A stretch of 9,944 nt of DNA from Kiritimatiellales bacterium (GCA_013042165.1 JABDQT010000102.1:1-9944); one strand, 5' to 3'; positions 1 to 7,042 are shown, numbered from the stretch's first letter. The notes: generated by a model not told the origin, from the sequence alone. Translations and numbers: made by a program.

Positions 1-1071
1 ATTCTTGGCCGTGGCGAGGAGTTTACCCGTGCCGTAAAAATCGAATACGAGGGCATTCGCAAGGAACACCACGCCACCCAGCAGGCCAAGGAGTTCCTGC
101 CGCTGGAAAAAGCGCGGACCAACGAACAGAGCTTTGACTGGACAACCTACACCCCGCCGAAGCCGGACTTCCTCGGCTTGCGCGAGTTTTCGGTCAGCGT
201 CGAGGAACTGGTCCCCTACATCGACTGGACGCCCTTCTTCTGGACCTGGGAACTACAGGGCAAATATCCCGCCATTCTTGAAAACGAGGGCGAGCTGGGC
301 AAGCGCGCCCGGGAACTGTTCGACGATGCGCAGACCCTGCTCAATCAGCTTATTGCAGACCGGCGGATTCATCCGCGCGGGGTGTGCGGGTTCTTTCCGG
401 CCAACCGCGTAGGCGACAGCATCGAGGTCTACACCGACGAAACACGGTCCAGCGTGCTCAAGCATCTGCACTTCCTGCGGCAGCAGATGGTGAAGAAGGA
501 CGACACGCCCAACCGCTGTCTGGCCGATTTTATCGCCCCGAAGGATTCCGGGCAGGCGGACTTCATTGGTGCTTTCGCCGTGACCGCCGGTCCGGTGGTG
601 GTTGAAATGGCGGACGAATACAAGGCTGACCACGACGACTACAATGCGATTCTTGTGCAGGCCCTCGGCGACCGGCTGGCCGAGGCCTTCGCCGAATACA
701 TGCACAAGCAGGCACGCGATGCCTGGGGCTACGGCAGGACCGAAAACCTCTCCATGCCGGAAATCATCAAGGAGAAGTATCGCGGCATCCGTCCGGCGGC
801 GGGCTATCCCGCCTGCCCCGCCCACACCGAAAAGATCACCCTCTTCGAAATACTGCATGCCACGGACCTCGCAGGCATCGAACTCACCGAAAGCATGGCC
901 ATGACGCCACCGAGCTCGGTATCGGGGCTTTACTTCTCGCATCCCGACTCCCGCTATTTCCCGCTCGGACGGATCAACCGGGATCAGTCGGAAGACTATG
1001 CGCAACGCAAAGGTTGGCCGCTGGAAAAGGTGGAAAAGTGGCTGTCGCCCAACTTAGGATACACCCCATGA
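1..1071 (+). CDS. metH: Cobalamin-dependent methionine synthase MetH, C-terminal part (partial at 5' end)
   Basis: MetH transfers the methyl group of 5-methyl-tetrahydrofolate, via cobalamin, to homocysteine to make methionine in the cytoplasm. Only the last 356 codons are in the window; the frame is open from base 1 and ends at TGA 1069-1071. The first ~40 residues look like the linker after the B12-binding domain (VKIEYEGIR). The rest is the AdoMet-binding reactivation domain, which reductively remethylates oxidised cobalamin: YIDWTPFFWTW, FPANRVGD, CLADFIAPK, DYIGAFAV-like FIGAFAVTAG, then RPAAGYPACPAHTEK at in-window residues 264-278, which carries the AdoMet-contacting Arg and Ala of the E. 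coli enzyme, and VSGLYFSHPDSRYF and APNLGY-like SPNLGY at the end. The match to E. coli MetH, recalled from memory, runs along the whole stretch. The folate, homocysteine and core B12 domains would lie upstream and cannot be judged here. Its stop codon overlaps the next start, so the two genes are very likely translated from one mRNA. Confidence 0.97.
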   Translation: MLGRGEEFTRAVKIEYEGIRKEHHATQQAKEFLPLEKARTNEQSFDWTTYTPPKPDFLGLREFSVSVEELVPYIDWTPFFWTWELQGKYPAILENEGELGKRARELFDDAQTLLNQLIADRRIHPRGVCGFFPANRVGDSIEVYTDETRSSVLKHLHFLRQQMVKKDDTPNRCLADFIAPKDSGQADFIGAFAVTAGPVVVEMADEYKADHDDYNAILVQALGDRLAEAFAEYMHKQARDAWGYGRTENLSMPEIIKEKYRGIRPAAGYPACPAHTEKITLFEILHATDLAGIELTESMAMTPPSSVSGLYFSHPDSRYFPLGRINRDQSEDYAQRKGWPLEKVEKWLSPNLGYTP

Positions 1072-2897
1072 AGAATATTTTGGATTTAATAACGAAACGC
1101 CCGCTTATCTTCGACGGCGCGATGGGCACGGTGATCTACTCCAAAGGAGTCTTCATCAACACCTGCTACGAACACCTGTGCATTACCAATCCCGGCCTGA
1201 TCAGCGGCATCCACAAAGACTACGTCGTGGCCGGTGCGGATGTCATCGAAACCAACTCCTATGGCGCCAACCGCATCAAGCTCGAAGCCCACGGACTCGT
1301 CGACCAGCTCGAAGCCATCAACCGCGCGGCGGTCCGGCTGGCGCGCGAAGCGGCCGGCGACGAGGTGCTGGTGGCCGGCTCGGTCGGACCCTGCCTAAAA
1401 TCCAACCAGCTGTATGTCGACCACCTGGCCGCCGAAATGGAAGAGACGTTTCGCGAGCAGATGGCGATACTCGCTGACGAAGGGATCGACCTGTTCCTGC
1501 TCGAAACCTTTACCCATGCGCAGGAGGCACAGCTGGCGGCGGCGGTCGCCCGCGAATTTGGCGTTCCGGTCTTTGTTTCGGTCACCGTCGGCAAGGACGG
1601 CGAAACCCGCCGCGGCGAAAAGATCGAACAGATGGTTCGTGCGTTTGATGCCGACGCAAACATTGACGGCATGGGCATCAACTGCGGCATGGGTCCCGCC
1701 GCGGCATTCAGTATTGCCGAGCGCGCCCTGCCCCATACCGGCAAACCATTCACGGTGATGGCCAATGCCGGACTGCCCCAGGAAGTGGACGGCCGCATGA
1801 TCTACATGTCGACACCGGAATATTTCACGGAATACGGCAAAAGTCTCATCCAGATCGGCGTGCGCGGCGTAGGCGGATGCTGCGGTACTACGCCGGAACA
1901 TATCGCCATGCTGGCCAAGAGTGTAAAGACCATGACCGGTGTGAAGCAGCATGTCCTGATCGAGAGCCATACCGATCAGAAAATGCCCGAAGTCAACGTA
2001 ATCCCCATGGCGGAAAAGTGCGCCTTCGGGGCCAAGCTGGCACGCGGGGAAAAGGTCACCAGCGTGGAGATCACCCCGCCCCGCTCCATCGATCTCCAGC
2101 CGATGCTCGACAAGTGCCAAACCTGCAAGAAGGCCGGCATCGATGCGATCAACATTCCCGACGGACCGCGCGCGAGTGCGCGTATCTCGCCGATGGTCTC
2201 CGCACTGGCGGTTGAGCGCGAAGTAGGCATCGAGACTGTGCTGCACTACTGCTGCCGGGATCGCAATCTGATCGGGATGCAGTCCGATCTGCTCGGCGGC
2301 TATGCCGGCGGCCTGCGCAACTATCTCATCATTACCGGCGATCCGCCCAAGCTGGGTGACTATCCTGATTCCACCCCCGTCTTCGATGTCGATGCGGTCG
2401 GTCTCACCCAGGTCGTAACCAACCTCAACCACGGCGTTGACGTGGGCGGCAACCCGATCAATCCGCCGACCGGTCTGCTGATTGGCGTGGGCGCCAATCC
2501 TTGCGCAGTCGAGCCCGAGCGCGAGCTGCAGCACTACATGAACAAGATTCATGCAGGCGCAGAATATACCATCACCCAACCGGTCTTCGATCCTGAGGCA
2601 CTGTTGCGCTTCCTCGATGCCGCCGAAGCCAGGGGCGGCACGATCCCGGTCGTTGCCGGAGTCTGGCCGCTGGTATCGCTGCGCAATGCGGAGTTTCTGG
2701 CGAACGAAGTGCCGGGCGTCGAAGTCCCCGATGCAATTCTCGAAAGAATGAGCACCGCGAAGACCAAAGAGGAAGGCCGGGAACTGGGCGTCGAAATTGC
2801 ACGTGAAATCTGCGAGCGCATCGCCGACCGGGTGGCCGGCTTCCAGGTCAGCGCGCCCTTCGGTATCGTTGATCTCGCCCTGCAGGTTTTAAAATAA
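1068..2897 (+). CDS. Bifunctional homocysteine S-methyltransferase / 5,10-methylenetetrahydrofolate reductase
   Basis: This is a 609-residue fusion with the architecture of B. subtilis YitJ. Residues ~1-290 form a homocysteine methyltransferase barrel: IFDGAMGT near the start, then the three zinc-binding cysteines expected in the family, Cys206 (GINCGMG) and Cys271-Cys272 (GGCCGT). Residues ~325-609 form a MetF-type FAD-dependent reductase that makes 5-methyl-tetrahydrofolate: SVEITPPRS with Glu334 at the position of catalytic Glu28 of E. coli MetF, and ITGDPP with Asp425 at the position of Asp120. I chose ATG 1068 because it gives the ATGA overlap with metH, has an AGGA Shine-Dalgarno at 1056-1059, and starts directly on the conserved barrel. 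An upstream in-frame ATG at 1014 would add 18 residues encoded inside metH with no family resemblance. The reductase product is the substrate of MetH, which explains the coupling. Whether the methyltransferase half acts on its own or serves MetH is not decided by the sequence. Confidence 0.95.
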   Translation: MKNILDLITKRPLIFDGAMGTVIYSKGVFINTCYEHLCITNPGLISGIHKDYVVAGADVIETNSYGANRIKLEAHGLVDQLEAINRAAVRLAREAAGDEVLVAGSVGPCLKSNQLYVDHLAAEMEETFREQMAILADEGIDLFLLETFTHAQEAQLAAAVAREFGVPVFVSVTVGKDGETRRGEKIEQMVRAFDADANIDGMGINCGMGPAAAFSIAERALPHTGKPFTVMANAGLPQEVDGRMIYMSTPEYFTEYGKSLIQIGVRGVGGCCGTTPEHIAMLAKSVKTMTGVKQHVLIESHTDQKMPEVNVIPMAEKCAFGAKLARGEKVTSVEITPPRSIDLQPMLDKCQTCKKAGIDAINIPDGPRASARISPMVSALAVEREVGIETVLHYCCRDRNLIGMQSDLLGGYAGGLRNYLIITGDPPKLGDYPDSTPVFDVDAVGLTQVVTNLNHGVDVGGNPINPPTGLLIGVGANPCAVEPERELQHYMNKIHAGAEYTITQPVFDPEALLRFLDAAEARGGTIPVVAGVWPLVSLRNAEFLANEVPGVEVPDAILERMSTAKTKEEGRELGVEIAREICERIADRVAGFQVSAPFGIVDLALQVLK

Positions 2898-2911
2898 ACT
2901 TCTTCAAGAAC

Positions 2912-2940
2912 TGGAAATCCGTGCGCCACGCCGTTATATA
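2912..2940 (+). promoter_or_regulatory. Possible sigma70-type promoter for the globin gene
   Basis: TGGAAA at 2912-2917 and TATATA at 2935-2940 are separated by 17 bases, each matching four of six consensus positions. TATAGT at 2937-2942 is an alternative -10. It lies in the 65-base gap between the reductase stop and the globin start, a gap with no clear terminator for the upstream operon. Read-through from the met operon remains possible. Confidence 0.3.
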
Positions 2941-2951
2941 GTACCGTTTTA

Positions 2952-2957
2952 GTGAGG
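2952..2957 (+). promoter_or_regulatory. Ribosome binding site of the truncated hemoglobin
   Basis: GTGAGG lies five bases upstream of ATG 2963 and fixes that start. The short spacer is all T. Confidence 0.6.
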
Positions 2958-2962
2958 TTTTT

Positions 2963-3382
2963 ATGTCCGAAGATTTAGATAAACTGCATGCGTATTACCG
3001 CGAAGGCGATCGTCAGTTCCAGATCGCCGGCGGCGAGGCGGGATGCAGAAAACTGGCGAACGATTTTTATGATATGATGCAGTCGCTTTCCGAAGCCGAC
3101 CATATCCTGAAACTGCACCCCCGCGACCTGACGGAATCGCGCGAAAAACTGGCCCTCTTCCTGTGCGGCTATATGAACGGCCCGGAACGGTATGAGGAAA
3201 CATACGGCCCGCTTCAGCTCGGCCCGGCGCATGCCCATATTCCGATCACGTCGGCCGACCGCGATGCCTGGCTGCTATGCATGAGAAAGGCGCTGGAGAT
3301 GCAGGACTACCCGCAGGCATTCAAGGATTTTATGATGAAGCGCTTTGCGGTACCGGCCGAACGGATCCGCAACCGGCCGTAG
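2963..3382 (+). CDS. Group-2 truncated hemoglobin
   Basis: This 139-residue cytoplasmic heme protein has the usual length of a 2-over-2 globin. The order of motifs fits group 2 (trHbO): AGGEAG at ~22-27, FYDMM with Tyr36 at B10, LHPRDLTESREKL at ~51-63, FLCGYMNGP, then the proximal heme ligand His90 (F8) and DAWLLCM with Trp103 at G8, the group-2 hallmark. The segment around F8 reads PAHAHIPI, where relatives often have RHxPFPI, so the usual Arg at F7 is Ala89 and a second His (His92) sits two residues after the ligand. Family members bind O2, NO or peroxide, and some help in oxygen handling or nitrosative stress; the ligand and reductant here are unknown. It stands alone: 65 bases after the met operon and convergent with the kinase, with one base between the stops. 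ATG 2963 is supported by a good Shine-Dalgarno. Confidence 0.93.
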   Translation: MSEDLDKLHAYYREGDRQFQIAGGEAGCRKLANDFYDMMQSLSEADHILKLHPRDLTESREKLALFLCGYMNGPERYEETYGPLQLGPAHAHIPITSADRDAWLLCMRKALEMQDYPQAFKDFMMKRFAVPAERIRNRP

Positions 3383-3383
3383 A

Positions 3384-4937
3384 TCATTTTTCCAACCATT
3401 GGAAAATGGTGGAGGAGAGCTCGGCGACATTGATCGGCTTGGTGATGTAGTCGTCCATGCCCCCTTCAATGCAGCGCTCGCGGTCTTCACTGAATGCATG
3501 TGCGGTCATGGCGATGATTGGCAACCGGGGCCGGTTCAGGCCGGTTTCCCGCTGCCGGATAACGCGCGTGGTTTCGATGCCATCCATGACCGGCATCTGC
3601 ACATCCATCAGCACCAGATCAAACTCGTTGGCATCCAGCTTATCCAGCGCCTCGGCACCATCGGTCGCCGCATCGGCGGTACAGCCGATGCGGATCAGGG
3701 TTCGAACGGCAACCGTCTGGTTGACCAGATTATCTTCGACCACCAGCACACGGACTTGCTTTTCAAGCGACTGTATCTTCTGCCGTGAAGAAGAAAGGAC
3801 ATCCACGGTATCCTTCAAGGGATCATCATTCTGATCGATTCGGTCGATGGTCAACACCTCGTCCTCCGCCTGCTCCGTCTGCGCCCAACGCAGATCCACA
3901 GGGATTTCAAACCAGAAGCAAGACCCTTGCGCAACAACGCTGTCAGCGCCGATTTCCCCGCCCATCAATTCAATCAGCTGTTTGCAGATCGCCAGACCGA
4001 GCCCCGTTCCACCGTACTTGCGCGAGGTCGAGGCATCCAACTGCTGAAATGCCTCGAAGATATGGGCCAACTGCTCCGGCTTGATTCCAATACCGGTATC
4101 CCGCACCTGAAAACGAACCCGTCTGGAACCCGACAGAGAAACATTGACCGATACCGCACCCGCATCGGTGAATTTGATGGCATTGCCAATCAGATTGGTG
4201 AGCACTTGCCGGAGGCGGCTCACGTCGCCGTACAGCCGCTCCGGCACATCGGCTCCGATCTCCATTCGCAAGGTGATCTCTTTCCGCTTCGCCTGCAGCG
4301 CAAGGAGAGCGTGCAGATCGTCAAGTAGGTTTTTCAGCCCGAAATCGAGCATCTCGATTTCCATGTAGCCCGCTTCGATCTTCGAGAAGTCCAGGATGTC
4401 GTTTACGATGGACAGCAGGGATTTTCCACTGCGCTGGACCGTTCCGGCCAGTTCACGCTGTTCGTCGGACAGTCCCGAATCGAGCAGCAGGCTGGTCATG
4501 CCGATGATGCCGTTCATGGGTGTTCGGATCTCGTGACTCATGTTGGCGAGGAATTCGCTTTTGGAGATGTTGGCGGCCTTTGCATCCACCGCCAACTGAT
4601 TGGCATGCTCGATCGCGGTCTGAAGCTGCCGGTTGGCCTCCTCGAGCTTTTCGCGCGCCTCTTCTGTATCCTCGTTCATGCTGACCAGCATGGCGATATT
4701 TGCATCACGCTCGCGCAGCCCTTCGTCGCGATCATACTCCGCGCGCATCCGGCGTTCGACCTCGTGATCGAGTTCAATGCCCCGATCGTCGAGGCTCTTC
4801 TTGAGCCGTCGATTCCAGATCAGCACCCATGCCAGCAACACAAGCGCAAAGAGCTGCGTGGCAACAAGGAGCCAGCGGCCTTCGTCGAAGTCGACGACGG
4901 GGGGCATGACTGACCCAATGGTATATAGACTAAGCAT
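3384..4937 (-). CDS. Hybrid sensor histidine kinase / response regulator, no sensor domain
   Basis: This 517-residue protein is a membrane-tethered signalling kinase that should autophosphorylate on His and pass the phosphate to its own receiver. A short N-terminus is followed by one hydrophobic segment (~22-41), a charged helix likely to form a coiled coil (~45-120), and a HisKA domain with SHEIRTP (phospho-acceptor His135). Next come a HATPase_c domain with N box [11 protein letters not shown] (Asn248/Asn252), G1 DTGIGI (280-285) and G2 GGTGLGL (309-315), an acidic linker (~350-395), and a complete receiver with Asp402, phospho-acceptor Asp445 (MDVQMP), Thr478 and Lys500 (TKP). There is no PAS, HAMP, GAF or periplasmic domain, so the stimulus may come from a partner protein or through the coiled coil. 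It has no DNA-binding output, so an Hpt protein or another regulator would be needed downstream. A stop codon two codons before ATG 4937 rules out extension; Met11 is an alternative start. It lies 39 bases after gltX on the same strand and may share its mRNA. Confidence 0.95.
   Translation of the reverse strand: MLSLYTIGSVMPPVVDFDEGRWLLVATQLFALVLLAWVLIWNRRLKKSLDDRGIELDHEVERRMRAEYDRDEGLRERDANIAMLVSMNEDTEEAREKLEEANRQLQTAIEHANQLAVDAKAANISKSEFLANMSHEIRTPMNGIIGMTSLLLDSGLSDEQRELAGTVQRSGKSLLSIVNDILDFSKIEAGYMEIEMLDFGLKNLLDDLHALLALQAKRKEITLRMEIGADVPERLYGDVSRLRQVLTNLIGNAIKFTDAGAVSVNVSLSGSRRVRFQVRDTGIGIKPEQLAHIFEAFQQLDASTSRKYGGTGLGLAICKQLIELMGGEIGADSVVAQGSCFWFEIPVDLRWAQTEQAEDEVLTIDRIDQNDDPLKDTVDVLSSSRQKIQSLEKQVRVLVVEDNLVNQTVAVRTLIRIGCTADAATDGAEALDKLDANEFDLVLMDVQMPVMDGIETTRVIRQRETGLNRPRLPIIAMTAHAFSEDRERCIEGGMDDYITKPINVAELSSTIFQWLEK
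3385..3408. repeat. Inverted repeat at the convergent gene ends
   Basis: TTTTCCAA (3388-3395), loop CCA, TTGGAAAA (3399-3406) is a perfect 8-base-pair dyad. CA/TG can add two more pairs if one T is bulged. It covers the last codons of the kinase gene (FQWLEK) and begins just after the globin stop. The T-tract lies on the wrong side for a classical intrinsic terminator on either strand, so it is listed as a hairpin and not as a terminator. Confidence 0.5.
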
Positions 4938-4976
4938 GATTCAATCGCCCCGGAGGCGTTCCCTGCGGATGTCAGA

Positions 4977-6284
4977 CTATGCAAAAAACAGTTCGAGAGT
5001 GCGATCAATTCTTTTCAGTACCCGCTCGCGGCCCAATACGGCTAGAACAGGAAAGAGATCGGGACCCGATTGTACGCCCGAGACAGCGATGCGCACCGGC
5101 GCCATCACCGCACCGAATCCGAGACCTGAGGTTTCGACGAAATCGTGCAGAGCCTCATCGGTGCTCGCCTCGTTGAACACCTCCAGGGTCTCGAAGATTG
5201 CCTTTGCCTTGTGCAGGGTATCGGCCACCCCGTCCTTTTTAAGCTTCTTTTTCACGGCCTTCTCGTCATACACGATTTCGTCCGTAAAAAAGTAGCCGGC
5301 CAGGGGGACAATATCGGTGACGGTCTTGGCCCGCTCGCGGATCAGCGTGAAAACCTTTTCGGCATATTCCGGCTCCGCATCGATGCCGGCCCGGTCCAGC
5401 TCGCCGAATGCGATGGCCTCAAACTCTTCGTCGGGAAGTTTCAGCATATATTCGCCGTTCATCCAGGTCAGTTTCTTCAGATCGACCTGCGCGGCGGAGG
5501 ACTGGCAGCGCTCGAGGGTAAATGCCTCGACCATCTCTTCGCGCGTCATCACTTCGCGGTCGTCGCCGGGCGACCAGCCGAGCAGGGCCAGATAGTTGAA
5601 GAGCGCATCGCCCAGAAATCCCTTCTCGCGGAAGTCGCCCACAAAGGCGTCGCCGTCGCGCTTCGAATAGGGTTTTCCCTGCGCATTCACCAGCATGGGC
5701 AGGTGGGCGAAGTTCGGCACATCGGCACCGAGCGCACGGTAGAGCGCAATGTGGCGGTAGGTGTTTTCGATGTGGTCGTCACCGCGGATCACATGCGTTA
5801 CGCCCTGCTCGATGTCGTCGAGCACATTGGCCAGGTGGAATACCGGCGTGCCGTTGGAACGGACAATCACGAAATCCTGCATGTTGTCCGCCGCCTTGGA
5901 GAGCGTTCCCTTGATGCCGTCCTCGAACGAAACATCTGTGCCCGGCATCCTGAAGATGACGCATTCGCCCTGCCCGGTACCGCCCTTGTCCTCCTTGTAG
6001 GCCAACCCTTTGGCAAGCAGCTGCTCCGCAGCTTCGAGGTGCACCTCCATGCGGGTGCTCTGATACAACGGTTCTTCGTCGACGTCCAGCTTCAGCCACG
6101 CCATCGCCTCCAGCAGGGTCTGGATGGCTTCCGTGGTCGAACGTTCGCGGTCGGTATCCTCCACCCGCAGCAGGAATTCGCCGCCGTGGTGCCGTGCAAA
6201 CAGCCAGTTGTAGATCGCCGCGCGCATGTTGCCGATATGGACATGGCCCGTCGGGCTCGGCGCAAAACGTGTACGTACTTTCAT
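4977..6284 (-). CDS. gltX: Glutamyl-tRNA synthetase
   Basis: This class I aminoacyl-tRNA synthetase charges tRNA with glutamate using ATP in the cytoplasm. The HIGH-type motif is PSPTGHVHIGNMR at residues 9-21, followed by VEDTDRERS (41-49), GDDHIENTYRHI (168-179), and a KMSKS-type motif GKPYSKRDGD at 203-212 with Lys208. It continues with FNYLALLGWSPGDDRE and VDLKKLTWMNGEYM, which are typical of bacterial GluRS. At 435 residues it is shorter than the common ~470-490, and the shortening is in the C-terminal anticodon-binding part. Whether it charges tRNA-Glu only or also tRNA-Gln (for later amidation) cannot be told from this window. The ATG at 6284 has a strong AAGGA Shine-Dalgarno five bases upstream. 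It is transcribed divergently from hpt, and the hybrid kinase follows it after 39 bases with no clear terminator between them. Confidence 0.97.
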   Translation of the reverse strand: MKVRTRFAPSPTGHVHIGNMRAAIYNWLFARHHGGEFLLRVEDTDRERSTTEAIQTLLEAMAWLKLDVDEEPLYQSTRMEVHLEAAEQLLAKGLAYKEDKGGTGQGECVIFRMPGTDVSFEDGIKGTLSKAADNMQDFVIVRSNGTPVFHLANVLDDIEQGVTHVIRGDDHIENTYRHIALYRALGADVPNFAHLPMLVNAQGKPYSKRDGDAFVGDFREKGFLGDALFNYLALLGWSPGDDREVMTREEMVEAFTLERCQSSAAQVDLKKLTWMNGEYMLKLPDEEFEAIAFGELDRAGIDAEPEYAEKVFTLIRERAKTVTDIVPLAGYFFTDEIVYDEKAVKKKLKKDGVADTLHKAKAIFETLEVFNEASTDEALHDFVETSGLGFGAVMAPVRIAVSGVQSGPDLFPVLAVLGRERVLKRIDRTLELFFA

Positions 6285-6289
6285 AACAG

Positions 6290-6294
6290 TCCTT
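6290..6294 (-). promoter_or_regulatory. Ribosome binding site of gltX, abutting the heptamer repeat
   Basis: AAGGA on the minus strand lies five bases before the gltX ATG. The left repeat arm begins at the very next base (6295), so the repeat sits in the leader immediately 5' of the ribosome binding site. Confidence 0.7.
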
Positions 6295-6371
6295 CGTATT
6301 GCGTATTGCGTATTGCGTACCGCCCGCCCCGCTAAAGGTGATGCAATACGTTATACGCAGTACGTAGTACT
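6295..6371. repeat. Inverted pair of heptamer tandem repeats
   Basis: The left arm is three perfect tandem copies of CGTATTG (6295-6301, 6302-6308, 6309-6315) plus a partial CGTAC. The right arm is a run of degenerate heptamers in inverse orientation that all end in TACG: CAATACG 6344-6350, TTATACG 6351-6357, CAGTACG 6358-6364, then TAGTACT 6365-6371. Bases 6295-6316 pair with 6343-6364 with 19 Watson-Crick pairs out of 22, leaving a GC-rich loop of about 26 bases. Two of the other three positions are G-U wobbles if read as plus-strand RNA, but mismatches as minus-strand RNA. There is no transposase, no evident target duplication and no T-run. It may be a short interspersed palindromic element or a regulatory leader. 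Confidence 0.8.
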
Positions 6372-6372
6372 C

Positions 6373-6403
6373 AAAATAATTCTTCCCTAAATCGTTTTGT
6401 AAA
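6373..6403 (-). promoter_or_regulatory. Weak candidate promoter for gltX
   Basis: On the minus strand TTTACA (6403-6398, five of six matches to -35) and TATTTT (6378-6373, four of six) are separated by 19 bases, longer than ideal. If it is used, the whole heptamer repeat falls in the gltX mRNA leader. I found no convincing sigma70 promoter for hpt in the same gap. Confidence 0.2.
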
Positions 6404-6446
6404 ACACCCAAATGCTCTACGTTGTTGAAAACGCAGAGGCTACCCC

Positions 6447-6983
6447 ATGCGAGCACACGATGTAAAAGAAATCCTGATCGATAAAGCCGCGATCGCCGCA
6501 CGCGTGGAGACCCTCGTGGACGAGATCGCCGCCACCGAACCCGACTCCCTTGTTGTCATCGGTATTCTCAAGGGCAGCTTTATGTTTCTCGCCGATCTGC
6601 TGCGCAGCTTCCACCGGCACAACCTGCATCCGCGCATCGACTTTCTAACCCTGTCAAGCTATGGCGCGGACACCGTCTCTTCCGGCACCGTCGAAATCAT
6701 CCACGACATCGGAGAAAACATCGTCGGGGCCGACGTGCTGGTTGTCGACGACATCCTCGACACCGGGCGCACACTGGCGATGACCAAGCAGCTCCTGCTG
6801 GAACGCGGAGCGAAATCGGTGCACTCCTGCGTTCTGCTCGAAAAAAAGGCGCACCGCGCCGTCGATTTCGAAGCCGACTTTTCTGGCTTCGAGATCGACA
6901 ACCATTTTGTCGTCGGCTACGGCCTCGACTATGACAACCTCTATCGCGAGCTGCCCCATATCGCCAAGGTCGCCTTTAAATAG
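6447..6983 (+). CDS. hpt: Hypoxanthine phosphoribosyltransferase
   Basis: This 178-residue cytoplasmic purine salvage enzyme converts hypoxanthine (and usually guanine) plus PRPP to IMP (GMP) and pyrophosphate. The type I PRTase fold is shown by GILKGSFMFLADL (39-51), the flexible loop SSYGADTVSSG (70-80), the PRPP-binding motif VLVVDDILDTGRT (97-109) with the probable catalytic base Asp105, a purine-site lysine in LLEKKAHR (Lys133 or Lys134), and the C-terminal signature VGYGLDYDNLYRELPHI (156-172). Length and motifs match the bacterial family closely, so it should be intact. ATG 6447 has AGAGG at 6435-6439 seven bases upstream. It stands alone between the repeat-bearing intergenic region and a spacer with terminator-like sequence, and shows no functional link with its neighbours. 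Confidence 0.96.
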   Translation: MRAHDVKEILIDKAAIAARVETLVDEIAATEPDSLVVIGILKGSFMFLADLLRSFHRHNLHPRIDFLTLSSYGADTVSSGTVEIIHDIGENIVGADVLVVDDILDTGRTLAMTKQLLLERGAKSVHSCVLLEKKAHRAVDFEADFSGFEIDNHFVVGYGLDYDNLYRELPHIAKVAFK

Positions 6984-6998
6984 CCGGTCTACCCGCAC

Positions 6999-7012
6999 CC
7001 CGTGTCTACGGG
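6999..7012 (+). repeat. Small GC-rich hairpin after hpt
   Basis: CCCGT, loop GTCT, ACGGG forms a 5-base-pair stem 15 bases after the hpt stop. No T-run follows, so it is not a complete terminator, though it could protect the mRNA 3' end. Confidence 0.3.
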
Positions 7013-7042
7013 AACCTGTCCAAGGACGCCATAGATCGACGT

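Noticed and set aside
253..1005. A 250-codon minus-strand open frame opposite metH
   Set aside because: It is fully contained within the conserved MetH reactivation domain, and its product is Val/Gly/His-rich without family motifs.
1014..1067. Upstream in-frame ATG for the methyltransferase/reductase
   Set aside because: The extra 18 residues would overlap the conserved end of MetH in another frame. ATG 1068 has a suitable AGGA and the classic ATGA coupling.
1395..2579. A 394-codon open frame on the minus strand opposite the methyltransferase/reductase gene
   Set aside because: The plus-strand protein has clear zinc-cysteine and MetF motifs throughout; the antisense product looks like a compositional shadow with no recognisable domain.
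3388..3406. Bidirectional intrinsic terminator between the globin and kinase genes
   Set aside because: The dyad is real, but a T-run does not follow it on either strand; the T and A tracts are part of the stem in the opposite order to a terminator.
4946..4958. Hairpin CGCC/GGCG between gltX and the kinase as a terminator
   Set aside because: The stem is only four base pairs, with no T-run on the minus strand. It is too weak to claim.
5145..6335. A 396-codon open frame on the plus strand opposite gltX
   Set aside because: It lies antisense to an unmistakable gltX with both synthetase motifs, its translation resembles no family I know, and long antisense open frames are expected in GC-rich DNA.
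6295..6371. CRISPR array or insertion sequence in the gltX-hpt gap
   Set aside because: The repeats are 7 bases and contiguous with no spacers of regular length, and no transposase or target-site duplication is visible.
5779..6501. A 240-codon minus-strand open frame running from within hpt through the heptamer repeat into gltX
   Set aside because: It spans two real genes in the wrong frame. The periodic Tyr/Arg/Ile/Thr pattern in its middle is only the heptamer repeat read as protein.
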